The notes under the pieces are model-generated. The model made no database searches. It saw nothing but the letters and a program-made list of their open reading frames with translations, and had not been told where the DNA came from. The position numbers and the translations under genes are program-made. 64,000 nt of DNA from Paracyclopina nana (taxonomy: Eukaryota > Arthropoda > Copepoda > Cyclopoida > Cyclopettidae): contig JAGUCH010000008.1 in the NCBI GenBank assembly GCA_019096065.1, forward strand, positions 5,461,001 to 5,525,000, in the 5' to 3' direction. How positions within the stretch are numbered: position 1 is the first letter of the stretch; every line of letters starts with the position of its first letter. Of this stretch, positions 32,201 to 42,201 are shown one piece after another.

Positions 32201-35200
32201 TTGCTTATATTTAGCATCCAATAGTGGCTTAGCAATTATCATCTTAGAATAAACGTCGACAAATACTAACAGGTCTTTCGCAGAAGACCCTTTGACTAAA
32301 GTTTCATCGAACTTGGCCAAATCAATCATTACTAATTCCCATGGTTGAGTCGGGATGCGGAAACGCCCCTTCCCAACAAACCTAGTATTAGCTTGGCGGT
32401 ATAAAGCACAATGCATGCACGCACCAATAATAATACGACTGATTCTGGCTGAGTAAGTTGAATACATAGATTGGGTAAAAAGAGTATTGGTCTTTTTACT
32501 CCCCAAATGGTTATGTAACAAATGAATACATGCCATTAGGTACACACAGTTGGGCATACTCATATATACTTTCGTATTGGTCGCAACACTAAAAGGTAAC
32601 TTTACATTCTTGCGAATGACCAACAGGGCACCGTCAAGGACACGATATTTTACTGCAACATCTAGTGGTACTTTCTCCGGAGGCGAAAGCATAATTAGAT
32701 TTATTATTTTTTGTGTCTCTTCACAATTCTGTTGCAACTTAATGAGTAGGTTGCGTGTAATTCCTGGTAAATGTGGCGATATTCGCCGTTTAACAGTCAC
32801 AGTATCTACTCTTAAGTTATTTTCTATATGGTTTACTGGTGAATCAAAATCAGCTTCACCATGAAATGAGTGAGATATTTTTGAAAGTATCTCTTCCTCA
32901 AGGAATTCCTCATCATCATGTTTCGCGTGAAGTAAGGTTGACGTGTCGTCATGTATAAATGGAGGTTTCGTGCCGATCATATCTACCCATTTATCATTCA
33001 AGCAATGCAACCTTTTCTGGAGTAGAGTCTTACTCATAGTTCCAGAATTTACAAGTGTATCATACACATGTGTAAGTAATTCCTGTGTCGTAAGCACCTT
33101 ATCTTTGATCGCATCAGGCAGAGGGTATTTATTTGAATAAATATCCTTCGTAATCTGTCCCGCAATAGAGTAGGGCGCATAAAATACAGTTTCACCTTCT
33201 GGTGTTTGATGGTATTTGTTTAATAATACATCTACTACTTCTACCTCTGTGCGAGGTACAGCTCTTAGTTTCCATGCTACAGGCAAGGAATATATACGAG
33301 CTGCTAATCTATGAGTAAATGCATCTTTACCAGTAAATGAACTAGCAAGTACGCTAGCGATTGATAAGCAATCCGTAACTATTACCAACCGCTCATAGGC
33401 AAATAGTATGCTTTTAAAATGATTTATCATTGTTAAAACTCCTAATGCTTCACGTTGAAATGAGTGGTATGAGAGGCACACCGATAGAGGAAAGCGTGCG
33501 CTGTGTGCACCAACACACACAGCTTTCCCATCCTCATTCACCTCCATTAATAATGCCGAGGTACTTATTACCCCAGAGTCAACCACTAAATAACCTTCTT
33601 TAAAACGTGGCAATGCCAGCGACATACCTGTTTTAATCTCGTCTATTACTTTATAGAAACATTTCTCTTGGAAAGCAGTGAAAGTGAACTTCCCTGTTTT
33701 TCCTTGTGCTGTCTGTAATACATCAAGCAGTGGAGCTGTGTATGTAGCCATATTGGGGCAGTACTGGCTTAACCAGTTTGTCATTCCAATAAACTTTTGT
33801 AGCTGTTTCTTGGTTGTAGGGATAGGGAAATCATCAAATGCAGACCTGAATTTATCGGGCATTCGCATAGTCATAATCCCATTTTCATCAATAGATATTA
33901 GGTGCCCTAAGACTGTAGCTTCTTTAACACCTAATTGGGTCTTTTTAATTTGTAATAGGGCATTTAAGTCCTTGAGGCTTTGAAACAACTTCCTCAAATC
34001 ACCTAAATGTCGTATGTAATCATCCAATGTAGCAGGCCTAGGCTTGCCAGGGTTCTTACAGGCCACGACCAAATCGTCTACATATACACATGTAAAGGGC
34101 AATATCTCAGGGTTAAGGGCCTGTTGGAGGAGCTCTGCGAACATTCTCGGAGCAATGGCGATCCCTTGTAGGCATGACTTACTTTTCAAAAAGACTGATC
34201 TATATATACTGCGAGGGGACGTTACCGCGAAGCAGCACATATCAGCACTATCAGAGTCCACAGGTAAGTTATCGTATCCGGATGTCACATCAAAAGATGA
34301 CATCAAACATGAATTAGATAACATCCCTAGCAAGGTAGGGATAGGAGGCACTATGTGCTCCGAAGTCGTAAATATCAGATTTTTATTAAACGATGTTAAA
34401 TCAACTAACAGCCGAGGCTTGCGTTGTTTCATAGGCAGCTTTTCATCATTTGGCCTTGAAGTCAAGAAACAAGGGCAAGCCGAGTACCTATTAAGTGACT
34501 TATCCACAATCTCAATTAATCCAGATGACAGCATTAATGCTATTTTACGGTCAACCTGCGTAGTTTCATACTCCGACATGTTAAATACTTTTGGCACTAA
34601 TGGTTTATCGTCCTTTAGCTGGAACTTCATGGGTTCAACATTCCATAGCCTATATGATCTAGGATCCTCCGAGAATATAGTCTTATATTCTATTAAGAGG
34701 TCCCTAAAGTCCTCCCTAACTTCATCCGGAATGTGTTCCAAATCCATGTTCAAGATCGTTTCCGGTTTTAATGGAAATGTGTAACCCGCCACTCCATTCA
34801 GAACACGGAGAGGGTCAAATTCACTTGGAAATTTCAAAAGGAGATTATAAACCTCATCATATAGTTTTTGGTTATTTCTCTCATCCTTAGAAAGCTCCAG
34901 GCTAGCTGATACAAGATCTAGTTCAGACGGACTTTTCAGGACTGTTTGCCTGATACTGGTATCAACAATAGGACCTTCATAAATAGTAGTGAAGCTTTTA
35001 AGTGGCACTTTGATGCCCATGTTCTTTGCCAAGCAAGGCTTGCACGAGCAACCATGTGGTTCAAGTACAAATGGTATAAATTTACCAAATTTTGTCTTTA
35101 TATCCTCTTTGGTAAGGTCATCAGGGTACATTTGTAACCCAGATAACACTAGCAATGCAGCGGTGGTTGCCATACAAAGTGGGTCACCTACATGCACATC

Positions 35201-37255
35201 GCCATCCATAAGTGTTCTGATCCACACGTCGTCGGCCACATTTTGGTACCGTAATTGACCAATTATTATGTACATAAGCGTGGTTAAGTAGCCAACATTC
35301 TCAGCATGTTCGCTAGGGACATGGAATATTAACTCAACATTGTTGGACAACTTAAACATGATACCATGAGCTCCAAGAACATTTAGTTCAAAATACTTAT
35401 CTAGTTCATTTCTTTGATAAGCAAGTGGGTAATTCTCATACTCATGTATCATCATAGTTATTATGACCCTATCCATCCCAGTGAGGTAGGATTCAATAGG
35501 ACACAAGGCAATGGTCATACATGGTGGGCAAATATACTTATATTTTAGCCATACTACTTTAAGTTTATCCACCATCATATTCATCTTTATTACAATGCGC
35601 TTTTGTTCGCCAGACAAAAGTTTATGTCCTGGGACAATAACAGCCCACGGTAATTCATCCCATTTTTCTCGTTTCATAAATTTGCTAATTATCACATCGG
35701 TTATCTCTTCGTAACCGTCACTTTGGTTAGATGAGATAAACACGTAATTTCCCTTTCTACTAATCATAGGCTTGTGACTTCCCCTTAGTGGCTCATAGGC
35801 ATTGAAAACATGCATATCAGTAAAGGAAAGACCATTTATATCAGTAAACTGCACAATTACGTGCGAATCTAAATAATTGCAGTAACATGACTCCATTTCA
35901 TGCTCCAGGGCCTTTAAACTAATGTTAGCCACATGTGCTGCAACCGTACTCTTAAATTTCTGTTTCTTGACAATCCTGGCTCGCCCAATCACTGCATGTG
36001 CATTTAAGTAGATGGGATCCTCAGTATTATTCCCAATATTTACTGGGAAAGTACCTTTACGAGTGACTGCAGTAAGTGCCCCCTCAGAGGTCACTCCGCG
36101 GTACTCGTTACTAGGCACAAAGTTTAAGTACTTATCCACCAATCCGGAATAAACATTTTTCTGGTGATGAGTACGACCAAGTTCGTCATCTTCGTCAGGG
36201 TCAGAATCTATTTGAATGTCATTACTGATGACAGGTAAATCATGAGGTAAACTAGCCATGGTGGTCACTTCTTCTCCAGGGAGCAGAGTGATCCCTTCAT
36301 TTATTGCCACTGGGTAGAAAGCCTCTTTTGATAGTAAGAGTGGAATTTTCTTATGTTTAGATTTTCCAGGGAAATCCATAAAGTGCTTTCCATCTTTACT
36401 AGTCATCCGGACATTATTGTCCACTAATAACGAGTTTCCTATCATTAATAGTGTATCGCAATCAGATACAAGGAAAACAGCCTGTCTGATTAAAACACGA
36501 TTTCCAAATGCAACTTGGATAGAGACAGCTTCATTCCCTGGGAATTCTTCCCCATTAAAGTTCTTAATTACATAATTTGTTTCGACCCGAGGTAGAGTGT
36601 AACCAATTTTGTCTTCGATCAGTTTTACAAGAGTGCGTGATATTATCTGCACCACTGCTCCACTGTCAAATAAAGCATGCAAACGTATTTTTCCAGTTAT
36701 CTCCACTGGTATAAAATACCTTTCACAAACATTATGTAGCTTTAATGAGTATATACTCAGCATGTCATCTTCAAGTTCCGGATTCAGTAAAGGTTCAAAA
36801 TGTGTTACTGGCTCTGCTTCATTAGCATTTACTGAGGCCAGATGTGTAATGATACCATCATTGCTACAAGTTTGTTGCTCATCATTCGTGCTACCTTTTA
36901 CAAAGTAGTACCATAAAGCTATTATTGCTCCACTACAGATTACTGTAATTGGCCAATAATTCCAACCAAATAAGCAATATTGACATATCGTTATTGCAAT
37001 CAGTATTATGCTAATCTCAATCACAGTCATAGTATGCTGAGGAACAAACCGACTTTTTCTACCCCTTATTGCAAGGACCAGAGCCTTTTCGTCCTCACTT
37101 CCACTAGTCATAATTTCAGCATTTTTTACAGATTGCTCCTTTAAATAATCAAAGTAAGCTCGTCCTACTTCTTTGTTACATTCTCCCCTCATAAATGAAG
37201 GCAAGATGTAACTATCTTTATCATTCTTATTGGGATTTTTTGTACTTGGTCCCAT
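29252..37255 (-). CDS. pol: Pol polyprotein of the giant element, 2667 aa
   Basis: One intact frame. Residues about 75-118 contain two hydrophobic, membrane-like segments (VIEISIILIAITICQYCLFG and WPITVICSGAIIALWYYFV), unusual for pol. An aspartic protease motif (ALFDSGAVVQ) is near residue 197. Reverse transcriptase with a YVDD box is near residue 1057, followed by RNase H, an HHCC zinc module near 1577-1610, and an integrase core with Asp about 1643, Asp about 1705 (LADNGAQL) and Glu about 1745 (NAYAENAIR), then a GPY/F-like module. About 750 further residues are acidic and Pro-rich and hold a duplicated motif near 2417 and 2531. The first ATG overlaps the gag stop as TAATG, suggesting termination-reinitiation. 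Typical gypsy pol is 1000-1300 aa, so this is about twice the norm. Confidence 0.9.
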   Translation of the reverse strand: MGPSTKNPNKNDKDSYILPSFMRGECNKEVGRAYFDYLKEQSVKNAEIMTSGSEDEKALVLAIRGRKSRFVPQHTMTVIEISIILIAITICQYCLFGWNYWPITVICSGAIIALWYYFVKGSTNDEQQTCSNDGIITHLASVNANEAEPVTHFEPLLNPELEDDMLSIYSLKLHNVCERYFIPVEITGKIRLHALFDSGAVVQIISRTLVKLIEDKIGYTLPRVETNYVIKNFNGEEFPGNEAVSIQVAFGNRVLIRQAVFLVSDCDTLLMIGNSLLVDNNVRMTSKDGKHFMDFPGKSKHKKIPLLLSKEAFYPVAINEGITLLPGEEVTTMASLPHDLPVISNDIQIDSDPDEDDELGRTHHQKNVYSGLVDKYLNFVPSNEYRGVTSEGALTAVTRKGTFPVNIGNNTEDPIYLNAHAVIGRARIVKKQKFKSTVAAHVANISLKALEHEMESCYCNYLDSHVIVQFTDINGLSFTDMHVFNAYEPLRGSHKPMISRKGNYVFISSNQSDGYEEITDVIISKFMKREKWDELPWAVIVPGHKLLSGEQKRIVIKMNMMVDKLKVVWLKYKYICPPCMTIALCPIESYLTGMDRVIITMMIHEYENYPLAYQRNELDKYFELNVLGAHGIMFKLSNNVELIFHVPSEHAENVGYLTTLMYIIIGQLRYQNVADDVWIRTLMDGDVHVGDPLCMATTAALLVLSGLQMYPDDLTKEDIKTKFGKFIPFVLEPHGCSCKPCLAKNMGIKVPLKSFTTIYEGPIVDTSIRQTVLKSPSELDLVSASLELSKDERNNQKLYDEVYNLLLKFPSEFDPLRVLNGVAGYTFPLKPETILNMDLEHIPDEVREDFRDLLIEYKTIFSEDPRSYRLWNVEPMKFQLKDDKPLVPKVFNMSEYETTQVDRKIALMLSSGLIEIVDKSLNRYSACPCFLTSRPNDEKLPMKQRKPRLLVDLTSFNKNLIFTTSEHIVPPIPTLLGMLSNSCLMSSFDVTSGYDNLPVDSDSADMCCFAVTSPRSIYRSVFLKSKSCLQGIAIAPRMFAELLQQALNPEILPFTCVYVDDLVVACKNPGKPRPATLDDYIRHLGDLRKLFQSLKDLNALLQIKKTQLGVKEATVLGHLISIDENGIMTMRMPDKFRSAFDDFPIPTTKKQLQKFIGMTNWLSQYCPNMATYTAPLLDVLQTAQGKTGKFTFTAFQEKCFYKVIDEIKTGMSLALPRFKEGYLVVDSGVISTSALLMEVNEDGKAVCVGAHSARFPLSVCLSYHSFQREALGVLTMINHFKSILFAYERLVIVTDCLSIASVLASSFTGKDAFTHRLAARIYSLPVAWKLRAVPRTEVEVVDVLLNKYHQTPEGETVFYAPYSIAGQITKDIYSNKYPLPDAIKDKVLTTQELLTHVYDTLVNSGTMSKTLLQKRLHCLNDKWVDMIGTKPPFIHDDTSTLLHAKHDDEEFLEEEILSKISHSFHGEADFDSPVNHIENNLRVDTVTVKRRISPHLPGITRNLLIKLQQNCEETQKIINLIMLSPPEKVPLDVAVKYRVLDGALLVIRKNVKLPFSVATNTKVYMSMPNCVYLMACIHLLHNHLGSKKTNTLFTQSMYSTYSARISRIIIGACMHCALYRQANTRFVGKGRFRIPTQPWELVMIDLAKFDETLVKGSSAKDLLVFVDVYSKMIIAKPLLDAKYKQVANAMEEVISLFGVPKTLLADNGAQLTTNKALQRLVDRYKIKELCHYRTLSPYKHSNAYAENAIRIIRSALVLNSNSYNMRLCDVFKTSIYAINNRPLTYLAYTDDKGVKITPTPFSLFFDKMPTYHLGRDVFEILSESEDKIHKAEWRQHMREYDLEEQFHLEKMKATERPSFKPEIGSLVLVIKHPINKQRYKFMDDLFEVIDIGQHSTVTVKPYLYDGLTREVSLDHVKLYRFHELYRFLPEKLSNLLKRPYTPEEILRKKARNEVIEFLEGAAPESHEYSLRNRTKASSIVASQSSLISQSSATDTEPSAIHQTYKRSGSILMQKAASLFKPSDILRIQEENKQLVQKQWEQYDRKKLEDNYLANNADKNFVRKEASESLSDTDTDDFIERAIALSANTGPNEAFYEDMLALSQRGPPTFAEMAQQERLYPNLPSVKPDHISTPDHSNVSEGTLAGLSPVKWAFRGQYRDQHEPAIPESPERYHTPDQSISETPNKDNDNIEEVVEKAASLIVPSKFDIDLESLSAGLEGMQLSIPTEPFGGNAQEDDNGSSDSDDTTSVYFTAKKHLRRTPLSKNIQKAVRSAIDIVRRQLELSPRKRPPSPPIDNPMEGPSAPKPEIYGAEEGEPQVRYTVMKSPVRKPDLQPSNSELPNAGVTQIVPNTDVLEHSSAGDTPVGVPYTPEKVQFAHPATPEVTHPTVRQVSPVVPQPGTQDPPEVAVRAPYELEKLSPLRFLPHNLRRRKNVNYRTMAGFREYNKNHVPASSPAIAQPVPPEALTHPEVALTVEQDTSPPQAVQQPPDTNPVASSDQPSGSAATPFAGPNEPEASAAAQPAVDPGISEPTPIRILPRRQLRERKGTVDYRELAGIRKYGKEKSKAGKEQKYFPNVPRIAPLDREDKEFARVRFTNTKERPDQKERELLEEVIPNWKLNKNMAAVPDYIQFLKATGMDHQDDSNINEMKRLRLTYDELYKLAFKKFK

Positions 37256-38523
37256 TATGGTTTACGAGCAGGTCGCGTCTTCCAACACTGTTCTCCCCTA
37301 AACTCAAGGTGCAATCCTTTACACAATGGGCACAATGTGCCATCGTTTCTAATCGAGGTCAAATTTGTGTTCGGGTAATTCGTACACTGCGTAGCGTAAT
37401 GCAATTGGTTGCAGAATAAGCACCCACCAGTCTGAAGCGGGTTTCCTTCAGGCAACTTTGATGTATCTATGTTAAAAGTTTTTCCCAGCCTATTTATTTT
37501 CTCAGATGGTGATTCAGCTTTCATCATAGCTACTTCAACAGCTTGCCTACTCAATTCAAAATTTGCTCGGGCCAACTCGCTTTGTAGCTCATTTATTATT
37601 TTAGCACTTCGTTGACTACGGCCAGAGGCTGCCGACATAGTGCTAGCACTTTCTAACACCTCTTCTTCAGTAGCTTCAACCATAGCAATTCTAGGTTTGG
37701 CACGCATATTGGGTACCATTGGCAGCCTCTCCTCTTTATGGGCCCTTTCCAGGTCCCTTGGCACATAAGTACCTAGGTCACTACCAATTAGGTTCATCAT
37801 GATATTGTAGGCGTGCAAACTTCTAGCAGGTATATTCGCTCTCAGCAGATAGTCGTTGTATTTGTTTACTAACGACTGGTAATTCTGAGGCCAATGACGT
37901 CCTAGAAGTGCAAAACCATCAGAGATGGCTTCAGAGACTGCATGAGCATCTCCGCCATCTCCAATGGTTGTGCTATGTATCTTCATTCGTAGTCGAAGAA
38001 TTGACTTAAGTGTGGCAGTGAAGCACTCAGTAGGCTTCCGGATCATCTCCTGAATGAGGAAGTATGGGTCCTCTTTACGCACAAACTGAGTGTAATTAAA
38101 GATATCTTGCCATAGCAGTTCCATACCATCTTTTCCTTCTCCTGCCATCCCCTTGAAATACTCACTAGTATTCTGGGATGAAGCCTCACACATAGCTGTT
38201 AACAAGGCTGCATGAGACCAATGCTGTCTGCCAGCCTCGTTTGCCATATAGTCCAAAAAATTTATTATATTCTCAGCAGTTAATGAGGAACTATGTAGGT
38301 CAAACTTTTTAGTGTATTTGTGCCTAATCTCCTTCATTGACTGTGAGCTTGCATACTTAACATGACCATTCGTAGGTACAGCAATGTAACCTCTCATGGT
38401 GGTCGGATCATAAATGCTCCTAGAAGTGTCAGCTGATACTCCAGCGGCTACACTTATCTCAGGGGTCTTTAAGTAGCCTTCTGCCAATATTTGCTTTTGG
38501 AGAGAAGTAAACTCGTCCCTTGT
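37255..38523 (-). pseudogene. gag: C-terminal half of gag of the giant element
   Basis: This frame continues the N-terminal half at 50972-52272, interrupted by the nested BEL element. It is the distal 423 codons, including a zinc-knuckle-like CLFCNQLHYATQC (spacing CX2CX3HX4C) and a second Cys/His cluster before the stop. It ends in TAATG, sharing one base with the pol start. Counting the duplicated 5 bp once, both parts total 2565 nt, 855 codons, so gag was intact at the time of insertion. In the present copy it cannot be made as one protein. An in-frame extension into the BEL LTR gives it an apparent but artificial start at 38574. Confidence 0.85.
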
Positions 38524-38867
38524 TGATGAGTCTGGACAGAATAACCCAAGCTTTTGGAGGCACGAAAGATCCACCTTGGAAGATGAACCCGGATCGGGCC
38601 GAGACTAAGTCCAACGGCTCTTAAGAAAGAGCACTGAGCTGGATAGAACGAGCCAGCTTACTGCGACTACACTGAAGGCCTCACAAAGGCCAGGATTGGC
38701 CTTTGCAAGACGAGGAGAAATAAATCTCAAATAAAAGACATGTAGTCAGTGATATATCGCAAACAGAACTGAATTGTTTATTCTCTTTTTACCGCGAACG
38801 CAACATCTTTATACTAATACACGAAACCTTTCCATTTGATGCTTCTCTGGTAAGTTTAGCTTCCACA
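38524..38867 (-). repeat. 3' LTR of the BEL/Pao element (344 bp)
   Basis: Begins TG and ends CA, and matches 50628-50971 at a constant offset of 12,104. It contains a hairpin at 38685-38704 (8-bp stem, loop GGAT). ORF3 reads 79 nt into it. Confidence 0.95.
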
Positions 38868-41800
38868 AATTCCCCCCCCCCCGTGACATCTGGGGCTAGA
38901 GGGCACGAGTAAGCAAGTGGAAGCCCGGGGTTTGTTGGGTTTTGCTTGGATTTTTGAGACAGTTGTATTGTGATTCCCACCTTGTTGGACACAACTCTCG
39001 TGTACCACGATATATTCTGCACCAAGCTGATCGCACTAGCGTGAAAAGGGGCACACGCGTAGAAATCTTCAAGTAGACGTAAAAAGGGGGTGTCTATATG
39101 GTGGTAAGCTTTGTGGCCAACAAATTCGCACCGTTTGCAGATTTCGATGAGTAGTGGGCACACAGCCATAACGTGCGAATCTGATTGACAAGGTGGGTAG
39201 ACACATTTTACCGCTGTGTTCTTGCACAAGGGTTTTGGAACAGGGATCTTTTTGGCGACGGGAATGTGTTCTAACTTGGGCGACGACGTGGGTGTGGCCT
39301 CGGCTGCCGAGGTCACTTGCTCTTGTGTGTCGCAATGCTGAGTTGACCCACATCTAAGACATCTGTGAGGGAAGGCTGCTCCCGAGTCAAAGAGCATGTC
39401 GATGACTAAGTTAAGATTCAATTCTTCAAAAGTCGCCACATTTGCGATTTCCAACAAGACTGACTTCAAGTACGGGGTGCACAGTTGCATGTCCACCGGC
39501 CGGAACATGAGTGGGTTTGCCATCTTGGCGATCATGTCCTTTTCGTTGTTGACTGTCTGGGCTGCGTCTGTGATGTACAAGTATGCAGGGCCCGGCTTGG
39601 CAGCTTTCAAAGTCATGAACTCAGAGTGTCCAAACGGTCTCACATCCTTGAGTTGTTTGTTCTGAACTGATGCTAGTTGAGGCTTGTCTTGGATTTGGTC
39701 TAGAAGGTACAACAACCACCTGGTGGTGTCGGCCGAGTCTGGCAAGTTGAGGCCCTCCATGACGGCCACGGCTTCGCGGGTTAGGAAGATTAATGGCAGC
39801 ATGGTTTCGTAGAAGAGATACAGCAGAACCTCGTCCTCCCATTGTGATGGTTCTTTAGAATAGTTCAGAGATGTCACACTGATTAGGGTCTTGCCGTTAT
39901 GCTTGACTGACAAATTGTCTCCAATGATATTGATTAGCTCTTTAGCCGCTTTCTTGTCGTTCTTCCGTTCAGGGCGGACTGGTTCGAAAACAATTGGCAA
40001 ACCCAGCTGAGTGGCGACGAACTCAGCCCCTGTTTTCAGGTGTTGGAAGTTTTCTTGTGGTTGTGGAAACGCAAAGGCTGCTCTATTTGTCGCGTCACAC
40101 AAGGACTTGACTTGAATATTCAAGCTGTTCAGGCATCTTCGATCGTGGAGGATATTGAATTGGTATTTTCGGACCGAGTCACTCTCAAGCATGTTAACTA
40201 TCTTGGGAGGTATTGGTACTCCCACAATGGGCTCCCCCAAACCTCCCGACAGCACTCTGATTGCCAAAACCACTCCGTTATTTGATGCTAGCGCTAACAC
40301 CGTGAATGCTTCTTTTGGGGGCTGCTGCGTCTTGAATCTGGCCTTCTTGTAAGCTGCATTCGACCACCCGGTAGTGTGAATAGACATGATTCTTGTCTGA
40401 GAGATGGTAGAGAAAAAGTCCTCAGTGGTGAGAGTACGGTGGATGCTTTCCCACTGTTGCACGTGGGAGTAGATGACAATGCATCTAGCGCCATGCTCTA
40501 GCAAGTTGAACGGCCCTATGCTCGCTCTAGCATCCGCCCGTGCTTGACTGAGAGGGTAGTATTTCAGGTGTCTCTTCTCGAGGCTGCCATGAGGCAATGG
40601 TGGTGACACGGGTGTTTCTATTGGCAGCATGAGAGCGCAGAACGGATAAGGGCAGGATTGAGTCGGTTCCAGTCCCGCCATAGCAGCTAGTGCCAACGGA
40701 CAGTCCGTGTGGTATTCTTTATTAGTGGCAGTGGACGTGGGCGGGGCGATAACAGGGTCCATATTGTATTCTGCACCATCAGGTTTTATGGAGATCTCTG
40801 CCAAAGTTGGGTCCGGCCCGTAGACATCATGTCCAGCGTCGACCAACCATCCCTTTAATTTTCCCGCGTCTTGTGACGGGAATTGAGCGAGCAGATTTCT
40901 TAAGTCCATGTCGCTGGACAGGAACTGTTCCTGCTGCGACTTTGGGTCCCGTTGCACTAGGTATTTGTGTCGTTGATTGGCTACAATGTTGAATATAGCC
41001 GAGTAGGTTTGAAGTGAGATTCCTCCATTGTGTTGTTGTTCGGGAGAAGGAGGAGGAGGGCTAAAGGGCCTTCCCATGGCTGCTAGGCTCTGCGAGTAGC
41101 GTGCGAGGATGGATGGATGACATTGAAGCATCACTCTTAGCGTAGGCGCGCCATCGGCGATGGCACCACATCTGAGCGCATCTTGTTGGAGGCCTGACAA
41201 GCGACAGCTGATCCTTTCAGCGAGCACTCTTTTGTCGGAGGCTACCGGGTCTCCAAAATCGACTCTGGAGCCCATTATAGCTTGAGTGGGGTCGGTATAG
41301 ACTAGGGCCAGCACCACGCAGTCGAGCTTCCTCAGCTCTTCAATATACCAGGCGCGAGCGAAACCAAACTGGCTCGCGAATTTGGTGGCTATCATGGCCA
41401 GTTGCACTTCTCTTGTCGATCTTGGCTCACTCGTTACATCCTTATAGTAGTCTATCACCTTTGGATGTTGCGACTCCCACGACGAATCACTTTCTGCGAC
41501 GTAATTTTTTGCTGCACTTATTTTCTCTCGGTCGGCTGCTCGTTCTTCTGCCCGTTGCTGTGATTGTGGATCAGCAACTTTAGGGCGGCGGTAGCTTTCT
41601 CTCCCCGGCCGCGGTCCATCCGTGCTGACAGTGTCGTCGGCGAAGATTACCCTGCGATCAGAATTGTTTACATTAAGATCAACCTCTACTAAAGCCGCCG
41701 ATGACTCGGTTCGAGCGCGTTTGCTGGCTCGGCTTTCACCGCGATAACTATACCTCTTTTTCGAGCGGCTGCCGCTCGAATCACGAGGAGAAGCACTCAT
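38789..41800 (-). CDS. BEL/Pao ORF3, unknown protein of about 1003 aa
   Basis: Placed after pol, where some retroelements carry env. The open frame extends back to 42892 over the pol 3' end, but that part reads as an out-of-frame shadow; the ATG at 41800 (MSASPRDSSGSRSKKRYSYR) gives 1003 residues. The N-terminus is Ser/Arg-rich and disordered, the middle is globular, and near residues 785-900 there are Cys/His clusters (CLRCGSTQHC; CVYPPCQSDSHVMAVCP; CKRCEFVGHKAYHH) that resemble zinc-binding knuckles. There is no signal peptide or obvious membrane span, so it is not an ordinary envelope. The last 25 or so codons lie across the purine tract and inside the LTR. Family unknown to me. The intact frame in a young element suggests a function. 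Confidence 0.75.
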   Translation of the reverse strand: MSASPRDSSGSRSKKRYSYRGESRASKRARTESSAALVEVDLNVNNSDRRVIFADDTVSTDGPRPGRESYRRPKVADPQSQQRAEERAADREKISAAKNYVAESDSSWESQHPKVIDYYKDVTSEPRSTREVQLAMIATKFASQFGFARAWYIEELRKLDCVVLALVYTDPTQAIMGSRVDFGDPVASDKRVLAERISCRLSGLQQDALRCGAIADGAPTLRVMLQCHPSILARYSQSLAAMGRPFSPPPPSPEQQHNGGISLQTYSAIFNIVANQRHKYLVQRDPKSQQEQFLSSDMDLRNLLAQFPSQDAGKLKGWLVDAGHDVYGPDPTLAEISIKPDGAEYNMDPVIAPPTSTATNKEYHTDCPLALAAMAGLEPTQSCPYPFCALMLPIETPVSPPLPHGSLEKRHLKYYPLSQARADARASIGPFNLLEHGARCIVIYSHVQQWESIHRTLTTEDFFSTISQTRIMSIHTTGWSNAAYKKARFKTQQPPKEAFTVLALASNNGVVLAIRVLSGGLGEPIVGVPIPPKIVNMLESDSVRKYQFNILHDRRCLNSLNIQVKSLCDATNRAAFAFPQPQENFQHLKTGAEFVATQLGLPIVFEPVRPERKNDKKAAKELINIIGDNLSVKHNGKTLISVTSLNYSKEPSQWEDEVLLYLFYETMLPLIFLTREAVAVMEGLNLPDSADTTRWLLYLLDQIQDKPQLASVQNKQLKDVRPFGHSEFMTLKAAKPGPAYLYITDAAQTVNNEKDMIAKMANPLMFRPVDMQLCTPYLKSVLLEIANVATFEELNLNLVIDMLFDSGAAFPHRCLRCGSTQHCDTQEQVTSAAEATPTSSPKLEHIPVAKKIPVPKPLCKNTAVKCVYPPCQSDSHVMAVCPLLIEICKRCEFVGHKAYHHIDTPFLRLLEDFYACAPFHASAISLVQNISWYTRVVSNKVGITIQLSQKSKQNPTNPGLPLAYSCPLAPDVTGGGEFVEAKLTREASNGKVSCISIKMLRSR
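38868..38882 (-). other. Polypurine tract of the BEL/Pao element
   Basis: On the minus strand eleven G followed by AATT directly precede the 3' LTR. The tract is also read as Gly codons of ORF3. Confidence 0.85.
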
Positions 41801-42201
41801 GCTGGCGAGAAAGGACAGTCCTTTCTTCCAACAGCAATCCGGTTTGTTCTTTCGAAAACAGACTTTTTCGGTGGCGCACGTGTTTTCTTGTTGATCGTTT
41901 TCAGCCGACTGCTGAGAGTTTGTTGAGCTCGGCGGCGTTATCGCACTTGTTGCGGACCAATGAGAAGGAGGGACGCGGCAACACAACACGCCGCTCGTCC
42001 AATCAGATGGAGCGCCGGCCTGCGTTTTCACTTTTTCGACACAGCATTGGTCGAGACATTTTCCGCGTGCGAGAAAACGTTGGCGTCTTTGACAACTCAG
42101 AATGTTCGAGATTTTAATGAATGATCGCCCCCTGCCGAGGCGGTCAATGTCCTTGTCAGCTGTCATAAAAGAGTAGACTGGGTGAATGACCTCCGAGCCG
42201 G

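Noticed and set aside
34044-34784. 246-codon plus-strand frame
   Set aside because: It is antisense to the reverse transcriptase region of pol and mirrors its codon pattern; no own motif, promoter or poly(A) signal.
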